From Siphonodentalium dalli (lineage: Eukaryota > Mollusca > Scaphopoda > Gadilida > Siphonodentaliidae): a stretch of DNA of 64,000 nucleotides. Position numbers and translations under genes: made by a program. The notes under the pieces are model-generated. The model was not told the origin of the DNA, did not search any database, and worked only from the letters and a program-made list of their open reading frames with translations. Positions 24,201-33,837 of this stretch are shown here, piece by piece. Location: NCBI GenBank assembly GCA_032622095.1, contig CP136061.1, positions 254,585,582-254,649,581 on the forward strand, read 5' to 3'. Each line of letters opens with the position of its first letter. The first letter of the stretch is position 1.

Positions 24201-27200
24201 TGGCCAGTCATATATGTATTGATGTTCGCCAACGTGTGCATAGTGCACGGCCGGTAAAGAGTTAACGAAGTTGTCCAGTTTGTTTTGGTCATTCGACGTA
24301 TGAATATAGAGTTATCCTCCCTGCATCGTAGTGCTAAATGACGTGATTAGCACTGCGGATCCCGAGATATGAGTTTTGAAGGTCAATGTGACGTCGCACG
24401 GACAAATTAATAGGCCTATGTTACTCCTGGCCCGAAAATACCCCCACATACCAAGTTTCATCAAAATCGGGTCGGCCGTTTTCGAGTTCATCGATTACAC
24501 ACAAACAAACAAACAGATCTTCCAAAATATATAATAGACTAGAAGGTGACCCGACTTCGTTCGGGCTATTCAAAAACCAAATTTCAAGTCGATTGCTCCA
24601 CCCGTTTCCGAGATCTGGTCTGCGCATGCGCGAAGCTGGCGTCGCACGGGCTCGGCGACCCGATAAAATTCGTATCCGGGGCAAGATACATTCACATACC
24701 AAATTTCAAGTCGATAGCTCCACCCGTTTCAGAGATATATAGCCCAATGTCATTTGCGGATACCTCGGCCGGTGATGAGTTAACGCGACATCGGCCTGTT
24801 AAGAGTTAACGCGATCACGTCAAGATATGTTGATCGCGTAATATATTTACGCAATGATTTTCGATGAGCGAAGCATGGTCACGCGTTCTTCCCGATAATT
24901 AAGGTAGAAACTTTAAACGTACACAGGCGTGTGATACATCATTGGAAAGATGAAATGCCACAGATTCTAACCGTGCAAATTATATGACTGGCAATTTATT
25001 ATTCGCGCTATATCGAATCGATTTGTGAGCACCGAACTTAAATATATTAGCGCAAAACGGCGTAAAAACAGATTTGACCTCGGCACGTGAAAAGTTGACC
25101 TCGGATCTGAAAATCAATAGGCCTATGTTGCTCCTGGCCCGAAAATACCCCCACATACCAAGTTTCATCGAAATCGGCTGGGCCATTTTCGAGTCCATCG
25201 ATTACACACACACAAACACACAAACAGATCTTCCAAAATATATAATAGACTAGAAGGTGACCCGACTTCGTCCGGGCTTTGACCTTGAATTGTCTATTTT
25301 GAAGGCCAAGGTCGAGTGGGGTCACGATTTGACCCGTCCAAAACACTGCCGAAGTACCCGTCGAAATCCATCCGGTTTTACCCGATTTGACCTTGTAGAA
25401 GGTGACCCGACTTCGTCCGGGCTTTGACCTTGCATTTACCATTTTGAAGGCCAAGGTCAGGTGGGGTCAAACACCAACACCCCAAAAATGGTGGAAATCG
25501 GCCCAGCGGATACCGGGAAATCGGCCCAGCGGATACGAGATACCCTATGCATCAAATTTCGTCCGTAAAAATCCGCCAGTTTAACCCGATTTGATTTCCA
25601 CTCAAGTATATAAACGCGCCTCATATACACACGCTCATTAATTATCAAGTTTCAACGTAAAGATAAATTACCATCGGTGCCCGAGATATCGCCAAGATGT
25701 CTGAAACAGTCAAATGCATCGGCCGGTTAAGCGTTAACGTGATCTAACGTTATGACCTCTAACGACGTCATAGAAGTTACGCATTGTTTTTATCCTGATG
25801 GAAGATAGTACCACTTCTTCTTGATAATTGAGGCAGATAACTAAAACGGATACATACGCATTATATATCGTTGGAAAGAGGAAACACGAAAGATTCTCAC
25901 AGTGTCATTATTATGACTGGCATTTTATTATTCGCGCTGTTTCGAATCGATTTGTAAGCACCGAACTCAAATGAAAGTCCCGTAACACAGCGTAAAAACA
26001 GATTTGACCTCGGCACGTGAAAAGTTTACCTCGGATCTGAAAATCAATAGGCCTATGTTACTCCTGGCCCGAACATACCCCCACATACCAAGTTTCATCG
26101 AAATCGGGTCGGCCGTTTTCGAGTTCATCGATTACACACAAACAAACAAACAAACAGATCTTCCAAAATATATAATAGACTAGCCGATGAGCCCGACGTT
26201 GTCCGGGCTATTCAAAAACCAAATTTCAAGTCGATAGCTCCACCCGTTTCCGAGATATGGTCTGCGCATGCGCGAAGCTGGCGTCGCATGGGCTCGGCGA
26301 CCCGATAAAATTCGTATCCGGGGCAAGATACATTCACATACCAAATTTCAAGTCGATAGCTCCACTCGTTTCCGAGATCTCGTCTGCGCATGTGCGAAGC
26401 TGGCGTCGCTCGGGCTCGGCGACCCGATAAAATTCGTATTCGGGGCAAGATACATTCACATACCAAATTTCAAGTCGATAGCTCCACCCGTTTCTGAGAT
26501 CTCGTCTGCGCATGCGCTGCACGGGCGTCGCACGGGCTCGCCAATACGACAACGACCACCGCCTGGTCAAACTACACACACGTACCAAGTTTCGTCCCGA
26601 TCGGTCGATAATCGTAGATTTGTATTAATGACAGACAGACAGACAAACAGACAGACAGAGGTCTTCAAAATATATATGAGACTAGCCAATGAGCCCGACG
26701 TTGTCCGGGCTATTCAAAAACCAAATTTCAAGTCGATAGCTCCACCCGTTTCCGAGATCTGGTCTGCGCATGCGCGAAGCTGGCGTCGCACGGGCTCGGC
26801 GACCCGATAAAATTTGTATCCGGGGCAAGATACATTCACATACCAAATTTCAAGTCGATAGCTCCTCCCGTTTCCGAGATCTCGGTTGCGCATGCGCGAA
26901 GCGGGCGCCGCACGGGCTCGCCAATACGACAACGTTCACCGCCCGGTCAAACTACACACACGTACCAAGTTTCGTCCCGATCGGTCGAGAATCGTAGATT
27001 TGTATAAATGACAGACAGACAGACAAACAAACAAACAAACATACATACAGACAGAGGTCTTCAAAATATATATGAGACTAGCCGATGAGCCCGACGTTGT
27101 CCGGGCTATTCAAAAACCAAATTTCAAGTCGATAGCTCTACCCGTTTCCGATATCTGGTCTGCGCATGCGCGAAGCTGGCGAAGCACGGGCTCGGCGACC

Positions 27201-30200
27201 CGATAAAATTCGTATCCGGGGCAAGATACATTCACATAGCAAATTTCAAGTCGATAGCTCCACCCGTTTCCGAGATCTCGTCTGCGCATGCGCGAAGCTG
27301 GTGTCGCACGGGCTCGGCGACCCGATAAAATTCGTATCCGGGGCAAGATACATTCACATAGCAAATTTCAAGTCGATAGCTCCACCCGTTTCCGAGATCT
27401 CGTCTGCGCATGCGCGAAGCGGGCGCCGCACGGGCTCGCCAATACGACAACGTTCACCGCCTGGTCAAACTACACACACGTACCAAGTTTCGTCCCGATC
27501 GGTCGAGAATCGTAGATTTGTATAAATGACAGACAGACAGACAAACAAACAAACAAACAAACAAACAGAGGTCTTCAAAATATATATGAGACTAGCCGAT
27601 GAGCCCGACGTTGTCCGGGCTATTCAAAAACCAAATTTCAAGTCGATAGCTCTACCCGTTTCCGATATCTGGTCTGCGCATGCGCGAAGCTGGCGTCGCA
27701 CGGGCTCGGCGACCCGATAAAATTCGTATCCGGGGCAAGATACATTCACATAGCAAATTTCAAGTCGATAGCTCCACCCGTTTCCGAGATCTCGTCTGCG
27801 CATGCGCGAAGCTGGTGTCGCACGGGCTCGGCGACCCGATAAAATTCGTATCCGGGGCAAGATACATTCACATAGCAAATTTCAAGTCGATAGCTCCACC
27901 CGTTTCCGAGATCTCGTCTGCGCATGCGCGAAGCGGGCGCCGCACGGGCTCGCCAATACGACAACGTTCACCGCCTGGTCAAACTACACACACGTACCAA
28001 GTTTCGTCCCGATCGGTCGAGAATCGTAGATTTGTATAAATGACAGACAGACAGACAAACAAACAAACAAACAAACAGAGGTCTTCAAAATATATATGAG
28101 ATAAACGCTCATAATTTATAGTTGAAAGTAGTTTATTTGGAAACGGAAGATACTAAACTTATCGTACTACAAATTAATGATAAAATGAAACATATTGTAG
28201 ACTTGCCTGTGCATGCTGTCGGTCGCAGATCTATGACAGTTCAAATCCCGCGCATCTTGTTTATTCTAAACAATAATTCCGACATGTATGGGCTGTCAGA
28301 CTGCGAGTGATGTACGTCATCTGGGACATTTTTGCCACATATGTCATGTTGCCATTTGTTAATTTACCGAGTGATCTCACCCCCGCAAACGAACTTTTCA
28401 ACAGTTGGATATTTAAATTTTATATGGAACTTTCAGACTAAAATGGTTTTAACCATTTCATGAGGTTCACGGCGGGAGCTGCGCTGGTGCAGCATTAGAG
28501 ACCCTGTGCCAGTGCATTATATTATATGAGAGTCTCCCACAGTGAGCCTCGCATATATAAGATATGACAGGTATAATGGTGCAGCATAAAAGATCCTGTG
28601 CCAATGTATTCTCTTTTTATATACATGAGTCTCCCATAGGAACCTAGCACATATAAGAGAATGCACTGACTTACCATGACAGGTATAATGGTGCAGCATA
28701 AAAGATCCTGTGTCAATGTATTCTCTTTTTATATACATGAGTCTCCCATAGGAACCTAGCATATATAAGAGAATGCACTGGCTTGTAAGGTCAACGTAAA
28801 TATTGTTAGGCCAATGTATTCTCTTATTTTTGCGAGGCCCCCTATGAGAATGCGAGGCCCCCTATGAGAATGCGAGGCCCCCTATGAGAATGCGAGGCCC
28901 CTATGAGAATGCACTGCGAGGCCCCCTATGAGAATGCGAGGCCCCCTATGAGAATGCGAGGCCCCCTATGAGAATGCACTGCGAGGCCCCTATGAGAATG
29001 CGAGGCCCCCTATGAGAATGCGAGGCCCCCTATGAGAATGCGAGGCCCCCTATGAGAATGCGAGGCCCCCTATGAGAATGCGAGGCCCCCTATGAGAATG
29101 CATTGGCAAAATGTCAGGAAGCTCCAGTCATGGAGGGTTTAATTTTCTCGGATAATTTGATGTTCTAATCACTATTTAGTGTGAAATAAGTTGTATTCAG
29201 ACACAAAGTAGCATAATTATTTTCTTGCGATCGGTCATTTTTTTTTGAACTGCAGAGTCCATCAGTTGAAACATTTGGTCAGGTTGGTAACTTCCAACAA
29301 TAGGAAAGTTTGAGGTACGAGTTGGAAACTTCCAACCCAAGGGGGGGGGGGGGGGTTACATATATAAGAAATTTCCATTGCAGACTTTGAAATCTGAATA
29401 AAGGATGTGAAATTGTAAATTGAAAGGTGTGGACCTATCACCGCCAACAGAGACCCTGTAACCACGTGACCCACGTCCAGGAAAGAATATTTACATATCC
29501 CGTCTGTGTTACACTAAATCGAGGTCCGTGTTTGGTCAACGGCCAATTGAACCACCAGTGGTATATCCAATAACACACGGGCCCCCAATAACACATAGAC
29601 CGTAACACTAACATGAAGTAAAACATCATTGACCTAATCACTAAAAGCGGTCAGCAGAATATTTGGGCGTGCTTTTCAAAGTTCAGCTGAATAGCATCTG
29701 AAACCAGTTATTTATATCGATCACGTTATCGTTGCGAAGTGCTTGGACATACTGTGTTGGGCTGACTTAATGTGCTGCATGGGCTAGTCTCAAATTCTCG
29801 ACAGATTTTGTGAAAATAAACAAGAATACATCAAGATTTTTTATAGGAATAAATCATCAAAAAGCTTCGCTTCGCAGTTCAGACAATGTGCCCCAACGAC
29901 CACAGCGCCGTATCCCACAATAACACACACCCACTACATTCATTAACGACCACAGCGCCGTATCCCCCAATAACACACACCCACTACATTCATTAACGAC
30001 CACAGCGCCCTATTCCCTAATAACACTGTGACTACATTCATTAACGACCACAGCGCCGTATTCCATAATAACACTCAGTCACTACATTCATTAACGACCA
30101 CAGCGCCGTATCCCACAATAACAAACACACCCACTACATGCATTAACGACCACAGCGCCGTATCACCCAATAACAAACACACCCACTACATTCATTAACG

Positions 30201-33200
30201 ACCACAGCGCCGTATCCCCCAATAACACACAATATGTACATTCATTAACGACCACAGCGCCGTATCCCCCAATAACACACCCACTATACATCCATTAACG
30301 ACCACAGCGCCGTATTCCCTAATAACACTCAGTCACTACATTCATTAACGACCACAGCGCCGCATTCCCTAATAACACTCATTCACTACATTCATTAACG
30401 ACCACAGCGCCGTATCCCACGATAACAAACACACCCACTACATTCATTAACGACCACAGCACCGTATCCCCCAATAACACACCACTACATTCATTAACGA
30501 CCACAGCGCCGTAATCCCTAATAACACTCAGTTACTACATTCATTAACGACCACAGCGCCGTATCCCCCAATAACAAACACACCCACTACATTCGTTAAC
30601 GACCACAGCGCCGTATCAACCAATAACAAACACACCCACTACTTGCATTAACGACCACATCGCCATATCCCCCAATAACACACAACATTCATTAACGACC
30701 ACAGCGCCGTATCCCCCAATAACACACACAAACAAACAAACAATCAATCACGCACGCACACACAAACAATATATTCATTTCTTAAATAAACAGTGTGTAT
30801 ACTCAATTAGTTTATTCTCTTAAACTCATATTACATTTTCATGAGTATTGAGACATAATATATACAATATTTACAATAGAAGAACATTGTTATATGCAAT
30901 AGCTATTATGTACACATATCTGAATCAGCTGATCAATCGAAGCCGGTGTCACGTTACGGTATTTAGTATTGCCTGTTCGGTGGAAACAGTCGAACAGAAG
31001 CACAGAATCGGAAGAGTTTCTAAATTTCGTCGTGTATGTTTTATGGAAAACATGGTAGCAAAATTATGTTTGACATTAATCTTACATATCTCCGCTACGA
31101 TCTTTGTTATACTGTAAGTTTGATCAATACGAGCCATGCAATTTGGGTTATACTCATACTCAACAGTACTCAATACTCAATACTCACAAACTCCGAGGTC
31201 ATCTGTGCAGCCACAGAGCGGTGATGTCCATTGTCGGTGGCCGGCTACGGTGCCTGTCATTAGGCCTCCTACAGTTGGTGCTGGTGGGGTGGTGATCACC
31301 GTGGTGGTAACGATTGGGGGCGCGTACGCTTGGCCCGGTGTGTATCTGCCTTGTGCATACTGGGGTGGTTGATCGTATCCATACCCCGGCTGGGTTGACA
31401 ACACACCGGTGTTAGGATCTACCCCACCTGAAATTTAAAGTGATATGAAACACTCCGGTAGGGTGATCAAATAGACATGGAGAATAATTTTGCTCAAAGT
31501 AGTTATTTTTGGAGGGAAATGTTCAGATAATAAGTCCAACAAATGACCAATATAGTGCCTGTGCATTCTCTTGTATATGCGAGGCTCCCTATTGGGTCAT
31601 TTCCATAATTTCATTGAAATCTTAGTGGTTGCCATGGAAACGAGGATTTTCACCATAAAGACACCAATGTTGGTAACCACAGCAGGGCTTACAAGATGGC
31701 CCATGTCACAGGTAGGTTTAAATGGTGTACATAATCTCCTGTATAGGGTGGATGCATTAGTCAAACAAAATAAATAATCTTGCCGCTCTATACCAAAAAA
31801 GACGTGATATTTGCAAGGAAATTATGACGAAGGTTCCCAAAAGTGTGAGCATACTTCAGTGAACCAAACTGATAAGCGAGTACCCGAGCACATTTCAGAT
31901 GGAAAGAATGTATAGTATTCAACTATATTTGAAAACAATCCGATAACTACAACAGTTACTAAAGTTATCCTAAACGTTAAGCAAAATAATCGGCAAATTT
32001 TAAGTCGAAAAGGACAATAACTATGGTAGCAATGGACAGACCGCACCCATATTCGAACTGGACCTGTATTTCCATGTGAGTAATCCACATGCAATATTTA
32101 AAAACAATCAGAACTAAAGTTATCATCCGAAAACCATTTGGGACCGTGATTTCACCGGGGGGGGGGGTAAATGTAGCTGGTGCATGCTGCTTTTGTTAGT
32201 AATGGTGGTGATGACCAACAACATGTTGTTGGTGTTGCTTTTGTTGTTGTTGTTAGTAGTTGTGGTAGTGATGACTCTGTTGTTGGTGTTGGTGGCTGTG
32301 TTGTTTTTGTTGTTAGTAATGGTGGTGTTGTCGCTGTTGTTGTTGTTGTTGTTGGTGGTGGTGGTGTTGCTTTTGTTGTTGTTTAAAATGTTGTAGCTGT
32401 GCATGCTACTTTTTTGTCGATGTTGATTATTGTTGTTAAAAGATGTTGTAGCTTCTGTTAGTAAAGGTGGTGATGACACATGTTGTTGGTGTTGATTGTG
32501 TTGTTATTAGTGATGGTCATGTCGCTATTGTTGGTGTTGGTGGTTGTGTTGTTTTTGTTGTTGTTAGTGATGGTGGTGGTGATGACGCAGTAGTTGGTGG
32601 TTGTGTTGTTTTTGTTGTTAGTAATGGTGGTTATGACGATGTAGTTGTTGTTGGTGTTGCTTTTGTTGTTGTTTAAAATGTTGTAGCTATGCATGCTATT
32701 TTTGTTAGTAAAGGTGGTGATGACAACACCAACAACATGTTGTATATGTTGTTGGTGTTGCTTTTGCTGGTGTTGTTTGTGTTGTTAGTGGTTGTGGTAG
32801 ATATGACTCTGTTGTTGGTGTTGGTGGTTGTTTTGTTTTTGTTGTTAGTGGTTGTGGTGGTGATGTCGCTGTTGTTAGTGTTGGTGGTCGTGCTGTTTTT
32901 GTTGTTGTTAGTGGATGTGGTAGTGATGACTCTGTTGTTGGTGTTGGTGGTTGTGTAGTTTTTGGTGTTGTTAGTGATGGTGATGATCATGTCGCTGTTG
33001 TTGATGTTGTTCTTGATGTTAGTGGTGGTGGTGATGACGCTTTTGTTATTGGTGGTGTTGCTTTTGTTGTTGTTAGTGGTGGTGGTTGGTGGTGGTAGTT
33101 ATGACGCTGTTATTGTTGTTTTGATAACGATGTTGGTGTTGGACCTGTTGGTGGTGTTGCCTTTGTTGTCGTTAGTGTACGAAGTGATGTTTGGAAGAAA

Positions 33201-33294
33201 CAAAGCAACAGTAAATTACCTGTTTCCCGTTCATATATTGGATTATCCATGTCGATATCTTACCTGTTTCCCGTTCATATATTGGATTATCCAT
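16137..33294 (-). CDS. PLAC8-family Cys-rich protein, copy A (4 exons)
   Basis: Spliced reading frame built from exons 33294-33264, 31427-31188, 19898-19759 and 16229-16137 (31+240+140+93 = 504 nt, 167 residues). Residues 1-73 are a Pro/Tyr/Gln/Thr-rich N-terminus. Residues 77-160 form a PLAC8 domain: W77, CxC at 82-84, D86-D87, C91, then CFCC at 97-100, C103, the VPG turn near 119-121, the RTRVR segment at 127-131, GGIK at 134-137, CDDC at 141-144 and a CCGMCALC cluster at 149-156. All junctions obey GT-AG and keep frame; Cys91 is split across exons 2 and 3. PLAC8 proteins are small Cys-rich, often membrane- or cortex-associated proteins of varied function, so no specific role is claimed here. 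Introns are 1.8, 11.3 and 3.5 kb and packed with satellites and mobile elements. A second, broken copy lies at 51-64 kb. Family assignment is secure; exon 1 is the least certain part. Confidence 0.85.
16247..18245. repeat. GAT-rich satellite in PLAC8 intron 3 (copy A)
   Basis: About 2 kb of (GAT)n interrupted by a recurring phrase GACTGCATGATAGTGATGAT that gives a higher-order period near 60 bp. On the gene strand it is (ATC)n and starts about 17 bp from the exon 4 acceptor. The very long minus-strand frames here (Ser/His/Ile runs) are simple-repeat translation, not genes. Confidence 0.97.
18303..18726. repeat. 42-bp minisatellite, about 10 units
   Basis: Unit CCAATCAAATAAAAGGATGC plus ATGGTCGATAGATACAAGTGTA. 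Homologous array in copy B at 51913-52328. Confidence 0.95.
18750..19188. mobile_element. Two-hairpin element D2 (copy A)
   Basis: Ends AACACCATATAGTGTGT and ACACACTATATGTGGTGTT. The interior carries the same GCAGAATGAGGTCCCCAG hairpin arms as D1 but with different outer ends. Homologue in copy B at about 52348-52793. Confidence 0.7.
19189..19758. other. PLAC8 intron 3 unique part
   Basis: Shared with copy B (52794-53391); no feature other than the exon 3 donor at its right edge. Copy B has a poly-C run at about 53251-53272 where copy A has a short C run. Confidence 0.5.
19759..19898 (-). CDS. PLAC8 copy A exon 3
   Basis: Acceptor TTCATAG|GT and donor ATCAAG|GTGAGA, a near-ideal splice site. 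It encodes residues 91-137, starting with the Cys-rich VYTYFCFCCVLCDVS segment and ending RTLGGIK. This is the middle of the PLAC8 domain, including the conserved PG turn and the Arg-rich RTRVR segment. It is 140 nt long and ends in phase 0. The homologous exon of copy B has one extra base. Confidence 0.88.
19899..20348. other. PLAC8 intron 2, unique part near exon 3
   Basis: Shared with copy B. Includes a hairpin-prone GC-rich patch near 20130-20180. No gene seen. Confidence 0.4.
20349..20546. mobile_element. F3 element, left end lost (copy A)
   Basis: Right end CCGCCATAAAGGG followed by TTAA (20547-20550). The left TTAA and terminal repeat seen in copy B (53989-) are deleted here. One core palindrome and a partial second remain. 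Confidence 0.65.
20910..21708. mobile_element. TA-flanked inverted-repeat element with TGTGTAG repeats
   Basis: 799 bp flanked by TA (20908-20909 and 21709-21710). Ends CACTCTTATGACTAATGTGT and its near-perfect inverse. Subterminal zones are studded with ACACA/TGTGTAG words on both strands. The copy B site near 55073 is empty with a single TA. TA duplication suggests a Tc1/mariner-type element; no transposase frame. Confidence 0.88.
22016..22180. repeat. Near-perfect 165-bp palindrome
   Basis: Arms of 80 and 82 bp around a 3-nt centre (22096-22098), differing by one 2-nt indel. The outermost part reads ATATAAGGATTAACTGTC. Absent from copy B, which reads continuously across at about 55788. 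It can fold as a long hairpin or cruciform. Confidence 0.95.
22181..23125. other. PLAC8 intron 2 sequence, partly copy-A-specific
   Basis: 22181-22530 has no counterpart in copy B and belongs to the same insertion event as the palindrome. The rest matches 55800-56370. No gene seen. Confidence 0.5.
23493..23902. mobile_element. Family F5 element with empty site in copy B
   Basis: 410 bp, ends GTGACCCGCCATATCAAATC and its inverse, flanked by ATAT (23489-23492 and 23903-23906). Copy B lacks it near 56714. Both inner hairpins are partly deleted. Confidence 0.85.
23907..24420. other. Copy A sequence at break in duplication homology
   Basis: Homology to copy B stops near 23970 and reappears briefly at 24180-24210. 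Includes a perfect 8-bp-arm hairpin AGTGCTAA...TTAGCACT at about 24330-24355. No gene. Confidence 0.4.
24421..24538 (-). mobile_element. Truncated Helitron-like unit (5' part)
   Basis: On the minus strand it starts TCTATTATATATTTTGGAAG at 24538 and continues leftward without a recognisable CTAG end. The length of the remnant is uncertain. Confidence 0.55.
24539..25249 (-). mobile_element. Helitron-like unit U1
   Basis: Minus strand: TC start at 25249, CTAG end at 24542-24539, with stem-loop CCCGA-ACGAAG-TCGGG just before the end. Subfamily a (TCTATTATATATTTTG ... CACCTTCTAG). Confidence 0.75.
25250..26179 (-). mobile_element. Helitron-like unit U2
   Basis: Minus strand: TC start at 26179, CTAG end at 25253-25250, subfamily a. 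A second 3'-end-like hairpin near 25397-25425 inside it suggests a nested or chimeric end. Confidence 0.72.
26180..26681 (-). mobile_element. Helitron-like unit U3
   Basis: Minus strand, subfamily b: starts TCTCATATATATTTTGAAG at 26681 and ends CATCGGCTAG at 26180, with hairpin AGCCCGGACAACGTCGGGCT. Contains three of the 122-bp internal modules. Confidence 0.78.
26682..27077 (-). mobile_element. Helitron-like unit U4
   Basis: Minus strand, subfamily b, 396 bp, one module fewer than U3. Junctions CTAG|TC exact at both sides. Confidence 0.78.
27078..27591 (-). mobile_element. Helitron-like unit U5
   Basis: Minus strand, subfamily b, 514 bp, nearly identical to U6; the main difference is the length of an (ACAA)n run near the 5' end. 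Confidence 0.78.
27592..28101 (-). mobile_element. Helitron-like unit U6
   Basis: Minus strand, subfamily b, 510 bp. The 5' end TC at 28101 is preceded on the minus strand by A, the expected host base. Copy B continues through the equivalent site (about 58846) without a Helitron. Confidence 0.78.
28102..28448. other. Unique intron sequence shared with copy B
   Basis: Matches from 58846 on. A 62-codon frame here is not conserved in copy B, so it is not called. No RNA gene seen. Confidence 0.45.
28453..29138. mobile_element. F3 element with internally amplified palindrome
   Basis: Flanked by TTAA at 28449-28452 and 29139-29142. Left end CCATTTCATGAGG, right end GGAAGCTCCAGTCATGGAGGG. Contains tandem copies of an 80-120-bp palindrome-bearing block (28560-28790) and a 20-bp array. 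Confidence 0.75.
28843..29103. repeat. 20-bp array derived from the palindrome arm
   Basis: About 13 units of GCGAGGCCCCCTATGAGAAT, with a few units carrying an extra CACT. The unit is the loop-proximal piece of the core hairpin, tandemly amplified. Confidence 0.92.
29143..29880. other. Unique intron sequence shared with copy B
   Basis: Aligns with 59060-59760. Contains a poly-G run at 29341-29355. No gene seen. Confidence 0.45.
29886..30722. repeat. 50-bp satellite in PLAC8 intron 2 (copy A), about 16 units
   Basis: Unit core CATTAACGACCACAGCGCCG plus TATCCCACAATAACAC and a variable tail (CACCCACTA or TCAGTCACTA). Copy B carries the same array at almost five times the length. Confidence 0.96.
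30723..31187. other. PLAC8 intron 2, part next to exon 2
   Basis: Unique AT-rich sequence; the part to 31020 matches 63712-64000 closely. Short tandem ATACTCA-type words next to the exon 2 donor. Confidence 0.5.
31188..31427 (-). CDS. PLAC8 copy A exon 2
   Basis: Acceptor AAATTTCAG|GT at 31428; donor GTTT|GTGAGT with intron starting at 31187. It encodes residues 11-90: a low-complexity stretch rich in Pro, Tyr, Gln and Thr, then the start of the PLAC8 domain (WTSPLCGCTDDLGV). It ends with one T that completes a Cys codon with GT from exon 3. Within this 80-residue exon the frame is open and the composition is protein-like, unlike the flanking repeats. Confidence 0.85.
31428..32160. other. 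PLAC8 intron 1, unique part
   Basis: Includes an inverted single copy of the 55-bp repeat (31437-31500) and one palindrome half (about 31558-31595). No coding exon recognised. Confidence 0.45.
32180..33180. repeat. TTG/GTG-rich satellite in PLAC8 intron 1
   Basis: About 1 kb of (GTT)n and (GTG)n with a recurring phrase around GTAGCT(G)TGCATGCT, giving an irregular longer period. Frames in it are simple-repeat translation. Confidence 0.95.
33220..33250 (-). CDS. Tandem duplicate of PLAC8 exon 1 (alternative first exon)
   Basis: Positions 33216-33259 repeat 33260-33303 with one mismatch, including ATG, the ten-codon frame and a donor (ACAG|GTAAT). The donor is weaker than the GTAAG of the upper copy. 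The 44-bp offset is not a multiple of three, so reading from the upper ATG into the lower copy shifts frame. The lower donor can only be used productively from the lower ATG. It is therefore either an alternative first exon with the same protein sequence or a silent duplicate. Confidence 0.4.
33264..33294 (-). CDS. PLAC8 copy A exon 1 (start codon)
   Basis: Encodes MDNPIYERET plus one nucleotide of the next codon. The ATG sits in a strong Kozak context (GCCATGG). The donor reads ACAG|GTAAG, and the leftover G joins GT of exon 2 to make Gly11. A TTTCAG acceptor upstream (AG at 33328-33327) suggests this coding exon carries 33 nt of 5' UTR and that an untranslated exon lies further right. A 44-bp tandem copy of this exon lies immediately downstream (33250-33220), so either could be the real first exon. 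Confidence 0.6.
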
Positions 33295-33303
33295 GGCGAT
33301 ATC

Positions 33304-33837
33304 TTGTTTGGATGCCTGCGTTAACTCTGAAATATTAAATAACTCTTCTAAATTGCAGTGATATCCAGGGTGTTTGCTGGGATCTCACCCCCTTCAAAAT
33401 GTTCAATATTTTCAATATTCGACAATTTCGTGCCTGAATCAAGAATGCTTCGAGATTTTAAACCGAAAATAGGCAAAACTAATTCGGTGTAAAACATGTT
33501 TTTTTTACACCAGAATTTGAATTTTAGACTGAAAAAGACGTTAAGTTGGAATTTCCCTATAGTTGGTAAGTTTGAGAATTTTCACTAATTTATTTCACAA
33601 AATTCACCAATTTCGCATTTCTTGATTATTTCTAACTTTAGTATGTTGTGTACAACGGCGTAGTGGGCACGTAAATCAACTCATTTAGAGTCATATGATA
33701 AACCGAATATAAAAAATCGTGTTTCTCTCATATATGAAATTTATAAAACTCGTCTCGAATTGTCCGTTTTGTGTCGCCAAAAACAGTGGCAAAACTGAAA
33801 ATTCTAAGACGCTTTCATACTCGTATTTGATAAACAC
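33304..33837. other. Sequence upstream of PLAC8 exon 1
   Basis: Presumed 5' flank or first intron of the PLAC8 gene. AT-rich, no clear TATA box or CpG island seen. Confidence 0.35.

Larger units (their letters stand above)
13669..31020. repeat. Segmental duplication, copy A
   Basis: Direct duplicate of 48807-64000. Order of shared blocks: right end of a TTAA element, two-hairpin elements, 23-bp and 30-bp minisatellites, PLAC8 exon 4, GAT satellite, 42-bp minisatellite, exon 3, further unique sequence, and the 50-bp satellite. Copy-specific insertions include 20910-21708, 22016-22530, 23493-23902 and the Helitron array at 24539-28101. Homology is interrupted between about 24000 and 28100. The left edge falls inside the hairpin of a TTAA element. 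Confidence 0.9.

Noticed and set aside
28122-28310. 62-codon frame and a tRNA-like GTTCAAATCCC word
   Set aside because: The frame is not kept in copy B, and no cloverleaf or A box could be placed around the B-box-like word.
32123-33324. Several Asn/Thr- or Val/Leu-rich frames on both strands
   Set aside because: They arise from TTG/GTG simple repeats inside a PLAC8 intron.
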